In this document: in pieces, positions 25,267 through 34,734 of the stretch
Position numbering within the stretch: position 1 is the first letter of the stretch
How the letters are laid out: every line of letters starts with the position of its first letter
NCBI RefSeq assembly: GCF_016651105.1
Contig: NZ_JAEKEL010000001.1
Span: forward strand, 2,966,001 to 3,030,000
From: Pseudomonas sp. TH15
Lineage (GTDB): Bacteria > Pseudomonadota > Gammaproteobacteria > Pseudomonadales > Pseudomonadaceae
Reading direction: 5' to 3'
Length of the DNA stretch: 64,000 bases
Made by a program: the position numbers and the translations under genes
The notes under the pieces: model-generated
What the model was told of the DNA's origin: nothing
The model's input: only the letters and a program-made list of their open reading frames with translations
Database searches by the model: none

Positions 25267-26556
25267 CTATGGAAGCTCGTGGCAGGCGTAGAACGCGCTC
25301 AGCACTTTGACCAGGTGAGCCAGGTCGTGGCTGCCGCACAGTTCACGGATCGAGTGCATGGCGAAGGTCGGCAGGCCGATGTCCACGGTGCGCACGCCCA
25401 AATGACTGGCGGTGATCGGGCCGATGGTCGAGCCACAGCCCATGTCGCTGCGCACCACGAAGCTCTGCACTGGCACTTCTTCGGCCATGCACAGATGGCG
25501 GAAGAACCCGGCGGTTTCGCTGTTGGTGGCGTAACGCTGGTTGCTGTTGACCTTGATCACCGGGCCGGCGTTGAGTTTCGGGCCGTGGTTGGCGTCGTGT
25601 TTCTCGGCGTAGTTGGGGTGAACGCCGTGGGCGTTGTCAGCCGAGACCAGCAGGGATTTCTGAATGGTGCGTACGAATTCATCACCTTCGGGCAGCACGC
25701 GACGCAAAGTCTGCTCCAGCATCGGGCCGTCAGCGCCGCAGGCCGAGCAGGAACCGACTTCTTCGTGGTCGTTGGCCACAAACACGCAGGTTTCGTCGGT
25801 TTCGGTGGTCAGCAACGCTTGCAGGCCGGCGTAGCACGACAGCAGGTTGTCCAGGCGTGCGCCGGCGATGAAGTCGCCATGCAGGCCAATGACCGCCGCA
25901 CTTTGGGTGTCGTAGAAGCTCAGCTCGTAGTCGAGCACCACGTCGGCGTTGAGGCCGTGTTCGCGGGCGAGTTGGTCGGTGAGCACGGCGCGGAAGTCCA
26001 CGCGCTCGTCACCGGCAAATTGCGCGAGGATTGGCGGCAGCTCGGTCTGGGCGTTGATTGCCCAACCCATGTTGGCTTCACGGTTGAGGTGAATGGCCAG
26101 GTTCGGGATGGTGGCAATCGGTGCCTTGAAGTCGATCAACTGGCTCTCGACCTTGCCGTCACGGCGGAAGGTCACGCGGCCGGCCAGGGACAAGTCACGG
26201 TCAAACCACGGTGCCAACAGCGCGCCGCCATAGACTTCGACGCCCAGTTGCCAGAAACCCTGGCGTTGCAGCTCGGGTTGCGGCTTGACCCGCAGGCACG
26301 GGCTGTCGGTGTGAGCGCCGACCAGGCGGATGCCGCCGTGCAGCGGAGAATGGCGGCCCATCTTGAAGGCGACGATCGAGGAGTCATTACGGGTGACGTA
26401 GTAACGACCGTTGTTTTCGATGGTCCAGGGCTCACGCTCATCAAGACGCGAAAAACCCGCCGCTTCCAGACGCTGAACGAGGCTGGCAGTGGCATGAAAC
26501 GGGGTAGGGGAGGCCTTGAGGAAGTCGATCAGGCCTTGGTTCAACTCTTCGCGCAT
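25267..26556 (-). CDS. apeB: M18-family aminopeptidase
   Basis: A 429-residue zinc aminopeptidase of the M18 family (ApeB/aspartyl aminopeptidase type), cytoplasmic, removing N-terminal residues from peptides. Visible metal and catalytic motifs are [11 protein letters not shown] near residue 80, ANDHEEVGS with the Asp-His-Glu-Glu cluster, and [20 protein letters not shown] near the C-terminus. The length fits the family. It lies upstream of the small membrane protein and MscS genes and is separated from rluA by a REP pair. Confidence 0.93.
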   Translation of the reverse strand: MREELNQGLIDFLKASPTPFHATASLVQRLEAAGFSRLDEREPWTIENNGRYYVTRNDSSIVAFKMGRHSPLHGGIRLVGAHTDSPCLRVKPQPELQRQGFWQLGVEVYGGALLAPWFDRDLSLAGRVTFRRDGKVESQLIDFKAPIATIPNLAIHLNREANMGWAINAQTELPPILAQFAGDERVDFRAVLTDQLAREHGLNADVVLDYELSFYDTQSAAVIGLHGDFIAGARLDNLLSCYAGLQALLTTETDETCVFVANDHEEVGSCSACGADGPMLEQTLRRVLPEGDEFVRTIQKSLLVSADNAHGVHPNYAEKHDANHGPKLNAGPVIKVNSNQRYATNSETAGFFRHLCMAEEVPVQSFVVRSDMGCGSTIGPITASHLGVRTVDIGLPTFAMHSIRELCGSHDLAHLVKVLSAFYACHELP

Positions 26557-26648
26557 AAGAAACTCCAGACAGCAATGGGCGGGAGTTTAACGTATTGAAA
26601 GCGCAAAGTGCGGGGCGGGCACCGCACTTGTGCTGTGGGAAGTTTAGT

Positions 26649-26780
26649 GTGGCGAGGGAGCTTGCTCCCGCTCGGCTGCGTAGCAGTCGTAAAACCTGCA
26701 CGCGCGGTGTGCCAGACAGAATGACATTGCTGGTTTTGGGGAGCGCTTCGCGCTCCAGCGGGAGCAAGCTCCCTCGCCAC
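26649..26780. repeat. REP inverted pair (GTGGCGAGGGAGC type)
   Basis: Third REP class: GTGGCGAGGGAGCTTGCTCC at 26649 and its mirror ending at 26780, enclosing about 90 bp. Confidence 0.85.
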
Positions 26781-26817
26781 AAAAGCCCCTTCACCACAAT
26801 AAACCATTCATTACCCG

Positions 26818-27453
26818 TCAGAACGGTGCAGGGCACTCAAAGCGCAAACGCTCACCGCTTTGCGGGTGGGTGAAGCTGAGCATGCTGGCGTGCAGGCACA
26901 AGCGTGGCCAGGCAGCCAGGGCTTGTTCGTGAGCGTAGAGCCCGTCACCCAGCAGCGGATGACCGATGGACAGCATGTGCACGCGCAACTGATGGGAGCG
27001 GCCGGTGATCGGCGTCAGTTCGACGCGGCACCAATCGCCGCAACGCTCCAACACACGCCAGAAGGTCAGGGCATTCTTGCCGAACTCGTGATCCACCACA
27101 TGCCGAGGCTTGGTCGGCGGGTCGTAGCGCAGGGGCAAGTCGATGCTGCCGCTGTCCAGTTCCGGCTGACCCCAGCACAGGGCGGTGTAGGCCTTTTCGG
27201 TTTCACGGTCGTGAAATTGCCGAGACAATTCGCGATGGGTGTCCGGGTCACGGGCCAGCAGGATGATGCCCGAGGTTTCCCAGTCCAGCCGATGGACGAT
27301 TCGCGCTTCCGGGTAGCCGTTTTCTTGCAGACGGGTAATCAGACAGTCCTTGTTGTCATCGGCCCGGCCAGGGACAGAGAGCAACAGGGTCGGTTTGTTC
27401 ACCACCAGAACGGCATCGTCTTGATGGATGATGTGAACGTTGGACAACGGCAT
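26818..27453 (-). CDS. rluA: pseudouridine synthase RluA (23S rRNA / tRNA)
   Basis: A 211-residue pseudouridine synthase of the RluA family, which modifies U746 of 23S rRNA and U32 of some tRNAs. The catalytic motif is HRLDWETSG, with Asp near residue 57; further motifs are LLARDPDTHRELSRQF and ELTPITGRSHQLRVHM. No S4 domain is present, in line with RluA rather than RluC or RluD. It is the last gene downstream of minE, with a hairpin between them. Confidence 0.92.
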   Translation of the reverse strand: MPLSNVHIIHQDDAVLVVNKPTLLLSVPGRADDNKDCLITRLQENGYPEARIVHRLDWETSGIILLARDPDTHRELSRQFHDRETEKAYTALCWGQPELDSGSIDLPLRYDPPTKPRHVVDHEFGKNALTFWRVLERCGDWCRVELTPITGRSHQLRVHMLSIGHPLLGDGLYAHEQALAAWPRLCLHASMLSFTHPQSGERLRFECPAPF

Positions 27454-27480
27454 TAAAACAGCCTCGTAACAAACGCCAAC

Positions 27481-27524
27481 GGCGGTTCAGGGTCATTCCC
27501 GTATGGAAATGACCCTGAACCGCC
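27481..27524. terminator. hairpin between minE and rluA
   Basis: A perfect 17-bp stem (GGCGGTTCAGGGTCATT with its complement) and a 10-nt loop. It lacks a long T run, so it may stop transcription incompletely or stabilise the minCDE mRNA end. Confidence 0.7.
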
Positions 27525-27544
27525 GTCGTTCCTGCCGGATCGAC

Positions 27545-27799
27545 TCAGCGATCGGGCAGGGTGATGTTGAGTTCCAGAATCGAGCAGCTACCCTGGTTTT
27601 CCAAGGCGACGTGCACGTCATCGGACCCGATATTGACGTACTTGCGGATCACCTCCACCAGTTCCTTCTGCAAGGCTGGCAGGTAGTCCGGCGTACTGCG
27701 CTGGCCGCGTTCATGCGCCACGATGATCTGTAGACGCTCTTTCGCTACCGACGCGGTGCTGACCTTTTTGCTGGCACGAAAGAAGTCAAAAAGATTCAT
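27545..27799 (-). CDS. minE: cell division topological factor MinE
   Basis: An 84-residue protein that binds MinD at the membrane and stimulates its ATPase, driving pole-to-pole oscillation so that the division ring forms at mid-cell. The MinD-binding segment is [13 protein letters not shown] (residues 21-33); the C-terminal dimer domain reads [18 protein letters not shown]. Its ATG overlaps the minD stop (TAATG), so it is coupled to minD. Confidence 0.96.
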   Translation of the reverse strand: MNLFDFFRASKKVSTASVAKERLQIIVAHERGQRSTPDYLPALQKELVEVIRKYVNIGSDDVHVALENQGSCSILELNITLPDR

Positions 27800-28611
27800 T
27801 ATCTACCTCCAAACAGGCGCTCGAAGAAGCCCTTCTTCGTAACATCGAGGAAACGATGCTCCACGGTTTTGCCCAGCAGACGATCGACCGCATCGCTGTA
27901 CGCCTGACCGGCGTCGCTCTGGTCGTCGAGAATCACGGGCACGCCCGAGTTGGAAGCCTTCAGTACTGCTTGGGACTCCGGAATGACGCCCAGCAGGGTC
28001 ACGGCCAGAATCTCTTTAACGTCTTCGACGCCAAGCATTTCGCCGTCGCTGACGCGTTGCGGGTTGTAGCGGGTCAGCAGCAGGTGTTCCTTGATCGGCT
28101 CTTCGCCGTTCTCGGCGCGGCGCGATTTGCTGGCCAGCAGGCCCAGCATGCGGTCCGAGTCACGTACCGAGGACACTTCCGGGTTGGTCACGACAATCGC
28201 TTCATCAGCGAAGTACATGGCCAGGTGAGCACCTTTCTCGATGCCGGCCGGGGAGTCGCAGACCACGAATTCGAAGTCTTCTTTCAACGCCATCAGGACT
28301 TTTTCCACGCCTTCGACAGTCAGCGCGTCTTTATCGCGGGTCTGACTGGCGGCCAGTACGTAGAGGTTTTCCAGGCGTTTGTCTTTGATCAGGGCTTGCT
28401 GCAGGTTGGCTTCGCCGTTGACCACGTTGACGAAGTCATACACCACGCGACGCTCGCAACCCATGATCAGGTCGAGGTTACGCAAACCGACGTCGAAGTC
28501 GACGATAACTGTTTTGTGACCGCGCAGAGCGAGGCCGGTACCGATAGCGGCGCTGGTGGTGGTCTTACCCACACCACCCTTGCCGGATGTAACCACGAGA
28601 ATCTTGGCCAA
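27799..28611 (-). CDS. minD: septum site-determining ATPase MinD
   Basis: A 270-residue ParA/MinD-type ATPase, recruiting MinC to the membrane. The deviant Walker A motif is [15 protein letters not shown] (residues 9-23) and Walker B lies around [17 protein letters not shown]. The C-terminal amphipathic helix that binds the membrane ends in [12 protein letters not shown]. The start codon is TTG (28611), with GGGGTGA upstream, which is unusual for a key division gene and may lower its expression. It is separated from minC by 201 bp. Confidence 0.96.
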   Translation of the reverse strand: MAKILVVTSGKGGVGKTTTSAAIGTGLALRGHKTVIVDFDVGLRNLDLIMGCERRVVYDFVNVVNGEANLQQALIKDKRLENLYVLAASQTRDKDALTVEGVEKVLMALKEDFEFVVCDSPAGIEKGAHLAMYFADEAIVVTNPEVSSVRDSDRMLGLLASKSRRAENGEEPIKEHLLLTRYNPQRVSDGEMLGVEDVKEILAVTLLGVIPESQAVLKASNSGVPVILDDQSDAGQAYSDAVDRLLGKTVEHRFLDVTKKGFFERLFGGR

Positions 28612-28812
28612 GGTGTTTCACCCCTAAGGAAAAAGGACATTTAGCCCCTGAAAAACATCTCTTGAAAAACTACTGCAGTCGGACAGCCTTGGCTGGAATC
28701 CGGTCCTGAGCGGCGCGTACCTGCGGTAAACACTGCTTTTGGCCTTTTTCCTACTTCGTTTGAGCCGTTTTCGCTACGTTTTAGAGATGCTTGGAAAATG
28801 CGGCAGTATCCG
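28612..28812 (-). promoter_or_regulatory. minC-minD intergenic region
   Basis: 201 bp without a gene between minC and minD, which are often closer in other bacteria. It is large enough for a separate promoter for minDE, but I see no clear -35/-10 pair. Confidence 0.3.
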
Positions 28813-29550
28813 TTAAAGCCGAATGATGTTCAACACGTCGCCCGACAGGCTGACTTGTACGCCCGAGCCCCACAACGGATCGCGACGCAGGTCCTCGGAG
28901 ACCTTGTAATGGCCCGCGATGGAGAGTAGTTCAGCGCTCATTTGCTGACAGAAAATTCGCGCTTTCGAGTCGCCCTTGACCCCGGCGAGTGCTCGACCGC
29001 GCATCGGGCCGTATACATGGATGTTCCCATCGGCGAGAAGTTCCGCCCCCGGGCTGACCGACGAAACGACGACCAAATCGCCACCCTGGGCATATATCTG
29101 TTGGCCACCACGTACTGGCGAAGTGATTACCTTCGTCGGTTTGATGGTCGGCTCAGGTGGTTTTTCCGGTTTTTTTACGACGATGCCTTCGTGTGGGTCC
29201 AGCGCACGCTCACGGGCGCCGGACGGCGGCAGCACTGGCAGGTCGACGGCAATGGCGGCGGCGATGTCTTCGATACGGCTGGCACGGATCGCGAGGGTGC
29301 GCAGGCCGTGCTGACGGCAGACGCGCATCAGCCCCGGCAAATCGACGGCGCCTTCACTGGCCGGGAGTTTGTCCAGGGCCAGCACCAGCGGCGCGTTGCT
29401 GAAGAAATTCGGCGCCTGGGCGACCTTGGCGGCCAGTTGCCGATCGAGCATCTCGAGGTCGTTGCGGGCCAGTTCCAGCACCGTAATGGCGAGCATGCTG
29501 CCCTTCAACTGGAACACGGGATCTTGGTCTAGCGGTTCGGTTTGGCTCAT
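28813..29550 (-). CDS. minC: septum site-determining inhibitor MinC
   Basis: A 245-residue inhibitor of FtsZ assembly, activated by MinD. The N-terminal FtsZ-binding domain covers residues 1-110; a Pro/Lys-rich linker ([16 protein letters not shown]) is followed by the C-terminal beta-helix domain ([33 protein letters not shown]). The ATG at 29550 (MSQTEPLDQ) is chosen as the typical Pseudomonas start; two ATGs upstream are also possible. It is divergent from the acyltransferase gene. Confidence 0.95.
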   Translation of the reverse strand: MSQTEPLDQDPVFQLKGSMLAITVLELARNDLEMLDRQLAAKVAQAPNFFSNAPLVLALDKLPASEGAVDLPGLMRVCRQHGLRTLAIRASRIEDIAAAIAVDLPVLPPSGARERALDPHEGIVVKKPEKPPEPTIKPTKVITSPVRGGQQIYAQGGDLVVVSSVSPGAELLADGNIHVYGPMRGRALAGVKGDSKARIFCQQMSAELLSIAGHYKVSEDLRRDPLWGSGVQVSLSGDVLNIIRL

Positions 29551-29668
29551 GGTCGGCATACAACGGCTTGTCACTAAAAGTGCCGAGACTTATAACGAGA
29601 ACGCCCGCAGGCCGCAAGCCGGGTCGAACGATGTAGAATGCGCGGCCATTGTCTTTCCGGAACCTTTA

Positions 29669-30601
29669 ATGGATCGCCCGCGTTTTCGTACAGCATTTCT
29701 TTCTCCTCGTTTCTGGCCATTGTGGTGCGGGCTGGGGCTGTTGTGGCTGATTGTCCAGTTGCCGTATCCGGCGTTGCTGTCAGTCGGTCGCGCCTTGGGT
29801 GCATTGATGTACCGAGTGGCCGGCGACCGACGGCGCATCGCCAAGCGCAATCTTGAACTGTGTTTCCCGGAAAAAACCGCTGTCGAGCGCAAGCGCCTGC
29901 TCAAGGAAAACTTCGCCTCGACCGGCATCGCCTTCTTCGAAATGGCCATGAGTTGGTGGTGGTCGCGTCAGCGGCTGGCCAAACTGGCCCATGTCGAAGG
30001 CCTGGAGCATTTGAAAAAAGCCCAGCGCGACGGCAAGGGTGTGATTCTGATGGCCCTGCATTTCACCACCCTGGAAATCGGTGCGGCGCTGCTCGGTCAG
30101 CAACATACGATCGACGGCATGTACCGCGAACACAAAAACCCATTGTTCGACTTCATCCAGCGCCGGGGCCGCGAGCGGCACAACCTCGATTCGCTGGCGG
30201 TGGAGCGCGACGACGTGCGCGGCATGCTCAAACTGCTGCGGGCCGGCCGGGCGATCTGGTACGCACCGGATCAGGACTACGGCGCCAAGCAAAGTATCTT
30301 CGTGCCGTTGTTCGGCATTCAGGCCGCGACCGTTACTGCTACCAGCAAGTTTGCACGGCTGGGCAAGGCGTTGGTGGTGCCGTTTACCCAGGAACGCCTG
30401 GCGGACGGCAGCGGTTATCGGTTGGTGATTCATGCGCCGCTCGATAACTTCCCTGGCGAAACTGACGAGGCGGATTGCATTCGTATCAACCAGTGGGTCG
30501 AAGGCGCCTTGCGCGATTGCCCGCAGCAATACCTCTGGGCTCATCGCCGCTTCAAGAGCCGCCCACCAGGCGAGCCGAAACTGTACGCAAAACGCGGTTG
30601 A
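29669..30601 (+). CDS. lipid A biosynthesis lauroyl/myristoyl acyltransferase (LpxL/HtrB-like)
   Basis: A 310-residue inner-membrane acyltransferase that adds a secondary acyl chain to lipid A. An N-terminal membrane helix (residues 12-35) is followed by the catalytic H-x4-E motif (LHFTTLEIG), the second conserved block MYREHKNPLFDF, then YAPDQDYG and VPFTQERL. The ATG at 29669 gives the usual N-terminus. It is transcribed away from minC and is followed 35 bp later by a patatin gene. Confidence 0.9.
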   Translation: MDRPRFRTAFLSPRFWPLWCGLGLLWLIVQLPYPALLSVGRALGALMYRVAGDRRRIAKRNLELCFPEKTAVERKRLLKENFASTGIAFFEMAMSWWWSRQRLAKLAHVEGLEHLKKAQRDGKGVILMALHFTTLEIGAALLGQQHTIDGMYREHKNPLFDFIQRRGRERHNLDSLAVERDDVRGMLKLLRAGRAIWYAPDQDYGAKQSIFVPLFGIQAATVTATSKFARLGKALVVPFTQERLADGSGYRLVIHAPLDNFPGETDEADCIRINQWVEGALRDCPQQYLWAHRRFKSRPPGEPKLYAKRG

Positions 30602-30636
30602 ATCACCGATCCCTTTAGGCACCATGGAGTGTTGCG

Positions 30637-31809
30637 ATGCGCCCAGCTGAACCGGTTACAGGATTGATTCTTTCCGGCGGCGGGGCTCGAGCGGCCTATC
30701 AGGTAGGGGTGCTGGCAGCGATTGCCGAGTTGCTGCCGCCCGGCGCGGACAATCCGTTTCCGGTGATCGTCGGCACGTCTGCCGGGGCGATCAACGCGGT
30801 CAGCCTGGCCAGCGGCGCGATGGACTTCCGCAGCGCTATCGAGCGTCTGACGGCCTTCTGGCAGGGTTTCCGCAGTCATCTGGTGTTGCGCAGCGACTGG
30901 CCGGGCGTGATTCACCAGGCCAGCCGGTTTGTCAGCCACAGCTTGCTCGGCATCGGCAGCCAGGTGCCGGTGGCGCTGCTCAACAGTTCACCGCTGCGGG
31001 GTTTGCTCAACGACAAACTGTCGATGGACGGCATTGCGCAAGCCATCGAGCAAAAGCAATTGCAGGCCGTGGCGGTGACCGCGTTCGGTTACGAGTCCGG
31101 TCAGGCGGTGACCTTCTATCAGGGCGGCGGCACCATCAATGCCTGGCTGCGCCATCGGCGGATTGGCGTGCCGACTCAATTGACCGTCGATCACTTGCTG
31201 GCCAGCTCGGCGATTCCGCTGCTGTTCGCCCCGGTGAAAATCGGCGAGGAGTTCTTCGGTGATGGCGCAGTGCGTCAGTCGGCGCCGATCAGCCCGGCCT
31301 TGCACCTGGGCGCCAGCAGAGTGCTGGTGGTGGGTGTCAGCGGCAACCCGCGCGGGTCCGATCCGCAGGAGCCGCTGCAGCGCACCTACACGGGTCAACA
31401 GCCTACGCTGGCGCAGATCGGCGGGCACATGCTCAACAGCACGTTCATTGACAGCCTGGAAAGCGACATCGAGTTGTTGGAGCGTTTGAACCAGTTCAGC
31501 CACCTGATGCCCGATGGCACGCCGATTCGAACCCTGGGCGTGGCGCCGGTGGAAGTGCTGGTGATTTCGCCGAGTCAGCCAATCGATGAAATTGCCGCGC
31601 GTCATCGCCAGGAATTGCCGGCCGCGTTGCGCCTGTTTTTGCGCGGGCCGGGGGCGACCAAGACCAGTGGGGCAGGGGTGTTGAGCTATCTGCTGTTCGA
31701 GGCGGGGTATTGCAGCGAATTGATTGACCTCGGGCGGCGGGATGCGTTGGCCAAGCGGGATGAGTTGTGTCGGTTTCTTGGGATATCCGCAGCGGTGGCT
31801 CCCGCCTGA
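30637..31809 (+). CDS. patatin-like phospholipase
   Basis: A 390-residue patatin-family lipid acyl hydrolase. The oxyanion hole is SGGGARAAYQVG (residues 13-24), the nucleophile elbow is VGTSAGAIN (Ser near 49), and the second catalytic residue is in DGAVRQSAPISPA. There is no signal peptide, so it probably acts at the cytoplasmic face of the membrane. It follows the lipid A acyltransferase gene closely, suggesting a joint role in envelope lipid turnover. The C-terminal 130 residues are less conserved. Confidence 0.88.
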   Translation: MRPAEPVTGLILSGGGARAAYQVGVLAAIAELLPPGADNPFPVIVGTSAGAINAVSLASGAMDFRSAIERLTAFWQGFRSHLVLRSDWPGVIHQASRFVSHSLLGIGSQVPVALLNSSPLRGLLNDKLSMDGIAQAIEQKQLQAVAVTAFGYESGQAVTFYQGGGTINAWLRHRRIGVPTQLTVDHLLASSAIPLLFAPVKIGEEFFGDGAVRQSAPISPALHLGASRVLVVGVSGNPRGSDPQEPLQRTYTGQQPTLAQIGGHMLNSTFIDSLESDIELLERLNQFSHLMPDGTPIRTLGVAPVEVLVISPSQPIDEIAARHRQELPAALRLFLRGPGATKTSGAGVLSYLLFEAGYCSELIDLGRRDALAKRDELCRFLGISAAVAPA

Positions 31810-31825
31810 GATTTGCGCTGAGGCT

Positions 31826-31889
31826 TTCGCGAGCAGGCTCGCTCCCACATTGGAACTCGGTCGAATGTGGGAGCGAGCCTGCTCGCGAA
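31826..31889. repeat. REP inverted pair (GTGGGAGCGAGCC type)
   Basis: Inverted copies of GTGGGAGCGAGCCTGCTCG (31826-31848 and 31867-31889) between convergent genes. Confidence 0.85.
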
Positions 31890-31899
31890 GCTTCTAAGA

Positions 31900-32691
31900 T
31901 CAGAAGTGGAACTTCACCAGCAAGCTCGTCACGTTCTGATTGGTGGTGAACGAATTGGTGTCATCAATCCCGTACTTGTTCTTCCAGTAGTCGTACTCGA
32001 CACCGACGTACAACTGCTTCGCGCCGAAATTCAGCGCTTTGCCCAAGTCGTATTTGACCTGCGGGTTGAAGTGCAGGTTAGCGTGGTAATCGCCACGGGC
32101 GTTTTTATCGTTGTCGACCACCCAGTCCATGTAGCCATCGATCAGGACGCTCGAATCGCCAACCGGGATGGTATAGGACCAGACTGGTGTGATCTGCCAG
32201 ACATTGTTGCCCGGACGATCACCATCAGGATGGCGCTGGTAGAAGTTCAGCTGGAAGTAGTCGAAGCCGGGGATCGCCAGGTCGAAACCCGGGCCGATCA
32301 GGTAGGACTCGACGTCGCCTTCACCAAACTCGTAAGTCATGGCCAGCAGCACGTCTTTGATCGGGCCGAACTCGATCTTTTTGTCCAGGACCTTGCCCAG
32401 CGAAATACGCGGGCTGAACTCGCCATAAGTGGAGTTCGGACCCGAGTTGGCGTCGTCCTTGCCGTTGTAGAAGATCTTGTCGACGAACAGGAAGTTATCC
32501 CCGTATTTCCAGGCGTCGGCGTGCTCAAAGGTGACGGTTTGCTGAATGGACGGGTTGACCTTGAAGCCCTTGCCGTAGAGGTAGGTCAGGCTGTTGTTCT
32601 GCCAAAGCAGCAGGTCGCCATTGTCAGCCATTGCCTGGCCCCCGGCCAACAAGGATCCCGCGAGCATCAGGCTGGTGCACGTGCGTTTCAT
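31900..32691 (-). CDS. Tsx/OmpK-like outer membrane channel
   Basis: A 263-residue outer membrane protein with a signal peptide (MKRTCTSLMLAGSLLAGGQA, cut after AMA). The body consists of alternating beta strands ending in a C-terminal Phe (VTSLLVKFHF), the sorting signal for outer membrane barrels. Sequence features such as WQNNSLTYLYGKGF and VEYDYWKNKYG match the nucleoside-specific channel-forming Tsx/OmpK family. It lies next to the purine catabolism genes, so it probably admits nucleosides, purine bases or urate into the periplasm. The ATG at 32691 is used because the signal peptide begins there; the frame stays open further upstream but without coding character. Confidence 0.85.
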   Translation of the reverse strand: MKRTCTSLMLAGSLLAGGQAMADNGDLLLWQNNSLTYLYGKGFKVNPSIQQTVTFEHADAWKYGDNFLFVDKIFYNGKDDANSGPNSTYGEFSPRISLGKVLDKKIEFGPIKDVLLAMTYEFGEGDVESYLIGPGFDLAIPGFDYFQLNFYQRHPDGDRPGNNVWQITPVWSYTIPVGDSSVLIDGYMDWVVDNDKNARGDYHANLHFNPQVKYDLGKALNFGAKQLYVGVEYDYWKNKYGIDDTNSFTTNQNVTSLLVKFHF

Positions 32692-33190
32692 TCGGTTGCT
32701 CCCAAAAAGTAGGTGGTTCCACGTTTTTTTTCTTAGGTCGGCGCTCTGGTGTGGCGCCTTTTGTTGCAGCTGTAAAAACTCATCCAATCGGTCAGCTTTA
32801 GTGCTCTTAGCAAGAGCTGAGCCAAGGCTTTCAAAAAGCAAAAAAACTCCCGTTCGGCTGTTCGAAAACAGTCGATTACGAGAGATTTTTGGATGCCTTG
32901 ATACCGTCCAGAGCCGGGGTAAGTTGGCTTTCTGGTCAGGAATTAAATCCGGGCTTTTTTTTAGACCAGATTCGGGCGGCCGCGGAGAATACTGACTCCT
33001 TGGCCAGGTCTCAAGTGCCCCGCAACAGCGCACCGACGACAGGTTTGGGGCACGGTTGTTGGCGGTGGGCCTGGCGTCGTTGAACGACAGGCTTGAGTCG
33101 GTAAAAACCATCTGATGCTTCCTCTTGTTTTTATTGTTGAGGCGCAGGCAGTTGCTGGTTGCCACAGGGCAGCCATTTCACAGGTTTTGA
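32692..33190 (-). promoter_or_regulatory. intergenic region upstream of the Tsx-like gene
   Basis: 499 bp with no gene I can support. A T/A-rich stretch with short hairpins lies at 32800-32990 (AAAAACTCCCGTTCGGCTG, GGGCTTTTTTTTAGACC). It probably holds the promoter and leader of the porin gene. No purine riboswitch pattern could be confirmed. Confidence 0.4.
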
Positions 33191-34549
33191 TCAGTGCGTG
33201 TGGGCGTGGCAGTCGTTGATGGCCGCGCGTTCTCTACCACCGAGAATGTTGAACAGCAGGTTCAACGACAGGGCGCTCAGCGTGGCCATGGCGATGCCGC
33301 TGTGGGTGATCGGGCTCATCCACAGTGGCAGGTGCGCGAAGAACTCCGGACGGACCACCGGGATCAGGCCCATGCCGATGCTCACTGCCACCAGCAGCTG
33401 GTTGCGGCGGTCACCGATGTCGGCTTCTTGCAGGATCTTGATGCCCGTGGCCGCAACCATGCCGAACATCGCAATGGCCGCGCCGCCCAGTACCGCCGGC
33501 GGAATCGACGCCACCAGGAACGCCGCTTTCGGCAGCAGGCTCAACACCACCAGCAAACCGCCGGCGACGATGGTCACCGAGCGGCAACGCACGCCGGTCA
33601 TCTGCACCAGGCCGATGTTCTGGGCGAAGGAGGAATGGGTGAACGTGTTGAAGAAACCGGCGAAAAACGAGGCGCCGGCATCACACAGCAAGCCGCGACG
33701 CAGCATCCGTGGGCAGACTTCCTGACCGGTGATCTTGCCCAGGGCGAGGAACATCCCGGTGGACTCGACGAAGATAATCACCACCACCAGGCACATCGAC
33801 AGGATCGGTGCGAGTTCAAATTTCGGCATGCCGAAGTGCAGCGGCGTGACGATCTGCACCCATGGCGCTTGAGCCATGCCGCTGAGATCGACCATGCCGA
33901 TCACGCCACAGAGCGCGTAGCCCAGGCACATGCCGATCAGCACGGAAATGTTGACCCAGAAACCGCGCATAAAGCGGTGGATCAATAGAATGGTCGCCAG
34001 CACCAGCGCGGCGATGGCCAGGTAAATCGGTGAACCGAATTGAGTCGCGCCAGCACCGCCGCCGGCCCAGTTCACGGCCACGGGGAACAGCGACAAACCG
34101 ATCGAGGTGATGACGGTGCCGGTCACCAGCGGCGGGAAGAAGCGTACGACTTTGGACATGAACGGCGCGATGATCATGCCGAAGAATCCGGCGGCGATAG
34201 TCGCGCCGAAGATCCCTTGCAGGCCGATACCGGGCATGCCGGCCATGGCGACCATGCTGCCGACGGCGGCGAAACTGGCGCCCATCATCACCGGCATGCG
34301 GATGCCCATCGGGCCGATCCCAAGCGATTGCACGACGGTGGCAATGCCGGCGACCAGCAGGTCGGCGTTGATCAAAAAGGCGATTTCTTCACGACTCAGG
34401 CCAGCGGCCTGTCCGATGATCAGCGGTACCGCGATGGCGCCGCCGTACATCAGCAGTACGTGTTGCAGACCGACCAGGATCAGTTGCAAAAGAGGCAAAC
34501 GCTGAATCGCGGGTGCGTCGGGGATGCGCGCTTCGGATAGCTCGGACAT
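33191..34549 (-). CDS. NCS2-family xanthine/urate permease
   Basis: A 452-residue inner-membrane symporter of the nucleobase-cation symporter-2 family, with about 14 helices. The family motif around the substrate site appears as FVESTGMFLALG, followed by GVVSFFAG-like GASFFAGFFNTF and QNIGLVQMTGVRCR, the Q-N-x-G-x-x-x-x-T signature. The QH of LVGLQHVLLMYGG near the N-terminus is also typical. Gene context (puuD, alc, allA, puuE) favours urate or xanthine as substrate. The ATG at 34549 follows GAGGTG. It lies downstream of puuD with a REP pair between. Confidence 0.9.
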   Translation of the reverse strand: MSELSEARIPDAPAIQRLPLLQLILVGLQHVLLMYGGAIAVPLIIGQAAGLSREEIAFLINADLLVAGIATVVQSLGIGPMGIRMPVMMGASFAAVGSMVAMAGMPGIGLQGIFGATIAAGFFGMIIAPFMSKVVRFFPPLVTGTVITSIGLSLFPVAVNWAGGGAGATQFGSPIYLAIAALVLATILLIHRFMRGFWVNISVLIGMCLGYALCGVIGMVDLSGMAQAPWVQIVTPLHFGMPKFELAPILSMCLVVVIIFVESTGMFLALGKITGQEVCPRMLRRGLLCDAGASFFAGFFNTFTHSSFAQNIGLVQMTGVRCRSVTIVAGGLLVVLSLLPKAAFLVASIPPAVLGGAAIAMFGMVAATGIKILQEADIGDRRNQLLVAVSIGMGLIPVVRPEFFAHLPLWMSPITHSGIAMATLSALSLNLLFNILGGRERAAINDCHAHTH

Positions 34550-34598
34550 GCAACACCTCGGATCTTTTTTATTCTTGTGATTTTTTTCAGGCGAATCT

Positions 34599-34702
34599 GT
34601 GGCGAGGGAGCTTGCTCCCGCTGGGGCGCGAAGCGGCCCCGCTTTTCTCCAATAAGAAAGGGGACTGCTGCGCAGTCCAGCGGGAGCAAGCTCCCTCGCC
34701 AC
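34599..34702. repeat. REP inverted pair (GTGGCGAGGGAGC type)
   Basis: Inverted copies of GTGGCGAGGGAGCTTGCTCC between puuD and the permease gene on the same strand, so it may modulate read-through or mRNA decay. Confidence 0.85.
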
Positions 34703-34734
34703 AAAAGCCCGCTTGTCACAGGCTTTTGTGTTGC

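Noticed and set aside
25279-26598. A long plus-strand frame opposite apeB
   Set aside because: Antisense to a complete M18 peptidase; composition is Val/Gly/His-rich without motifs.
32692-33165. An N-terminal extension of the Tsx-like porin frame
   Set aside because: The frame stays open, but the porin's signal peptide begins at 32691 and the upstream part has no coding character.
32692-33190. A purine riboswitch ahead of the porin
   Set aside because: I could not find the conserved core of guanine, xanthine or PreQ1 riboswitches; only short hairpins are seen.
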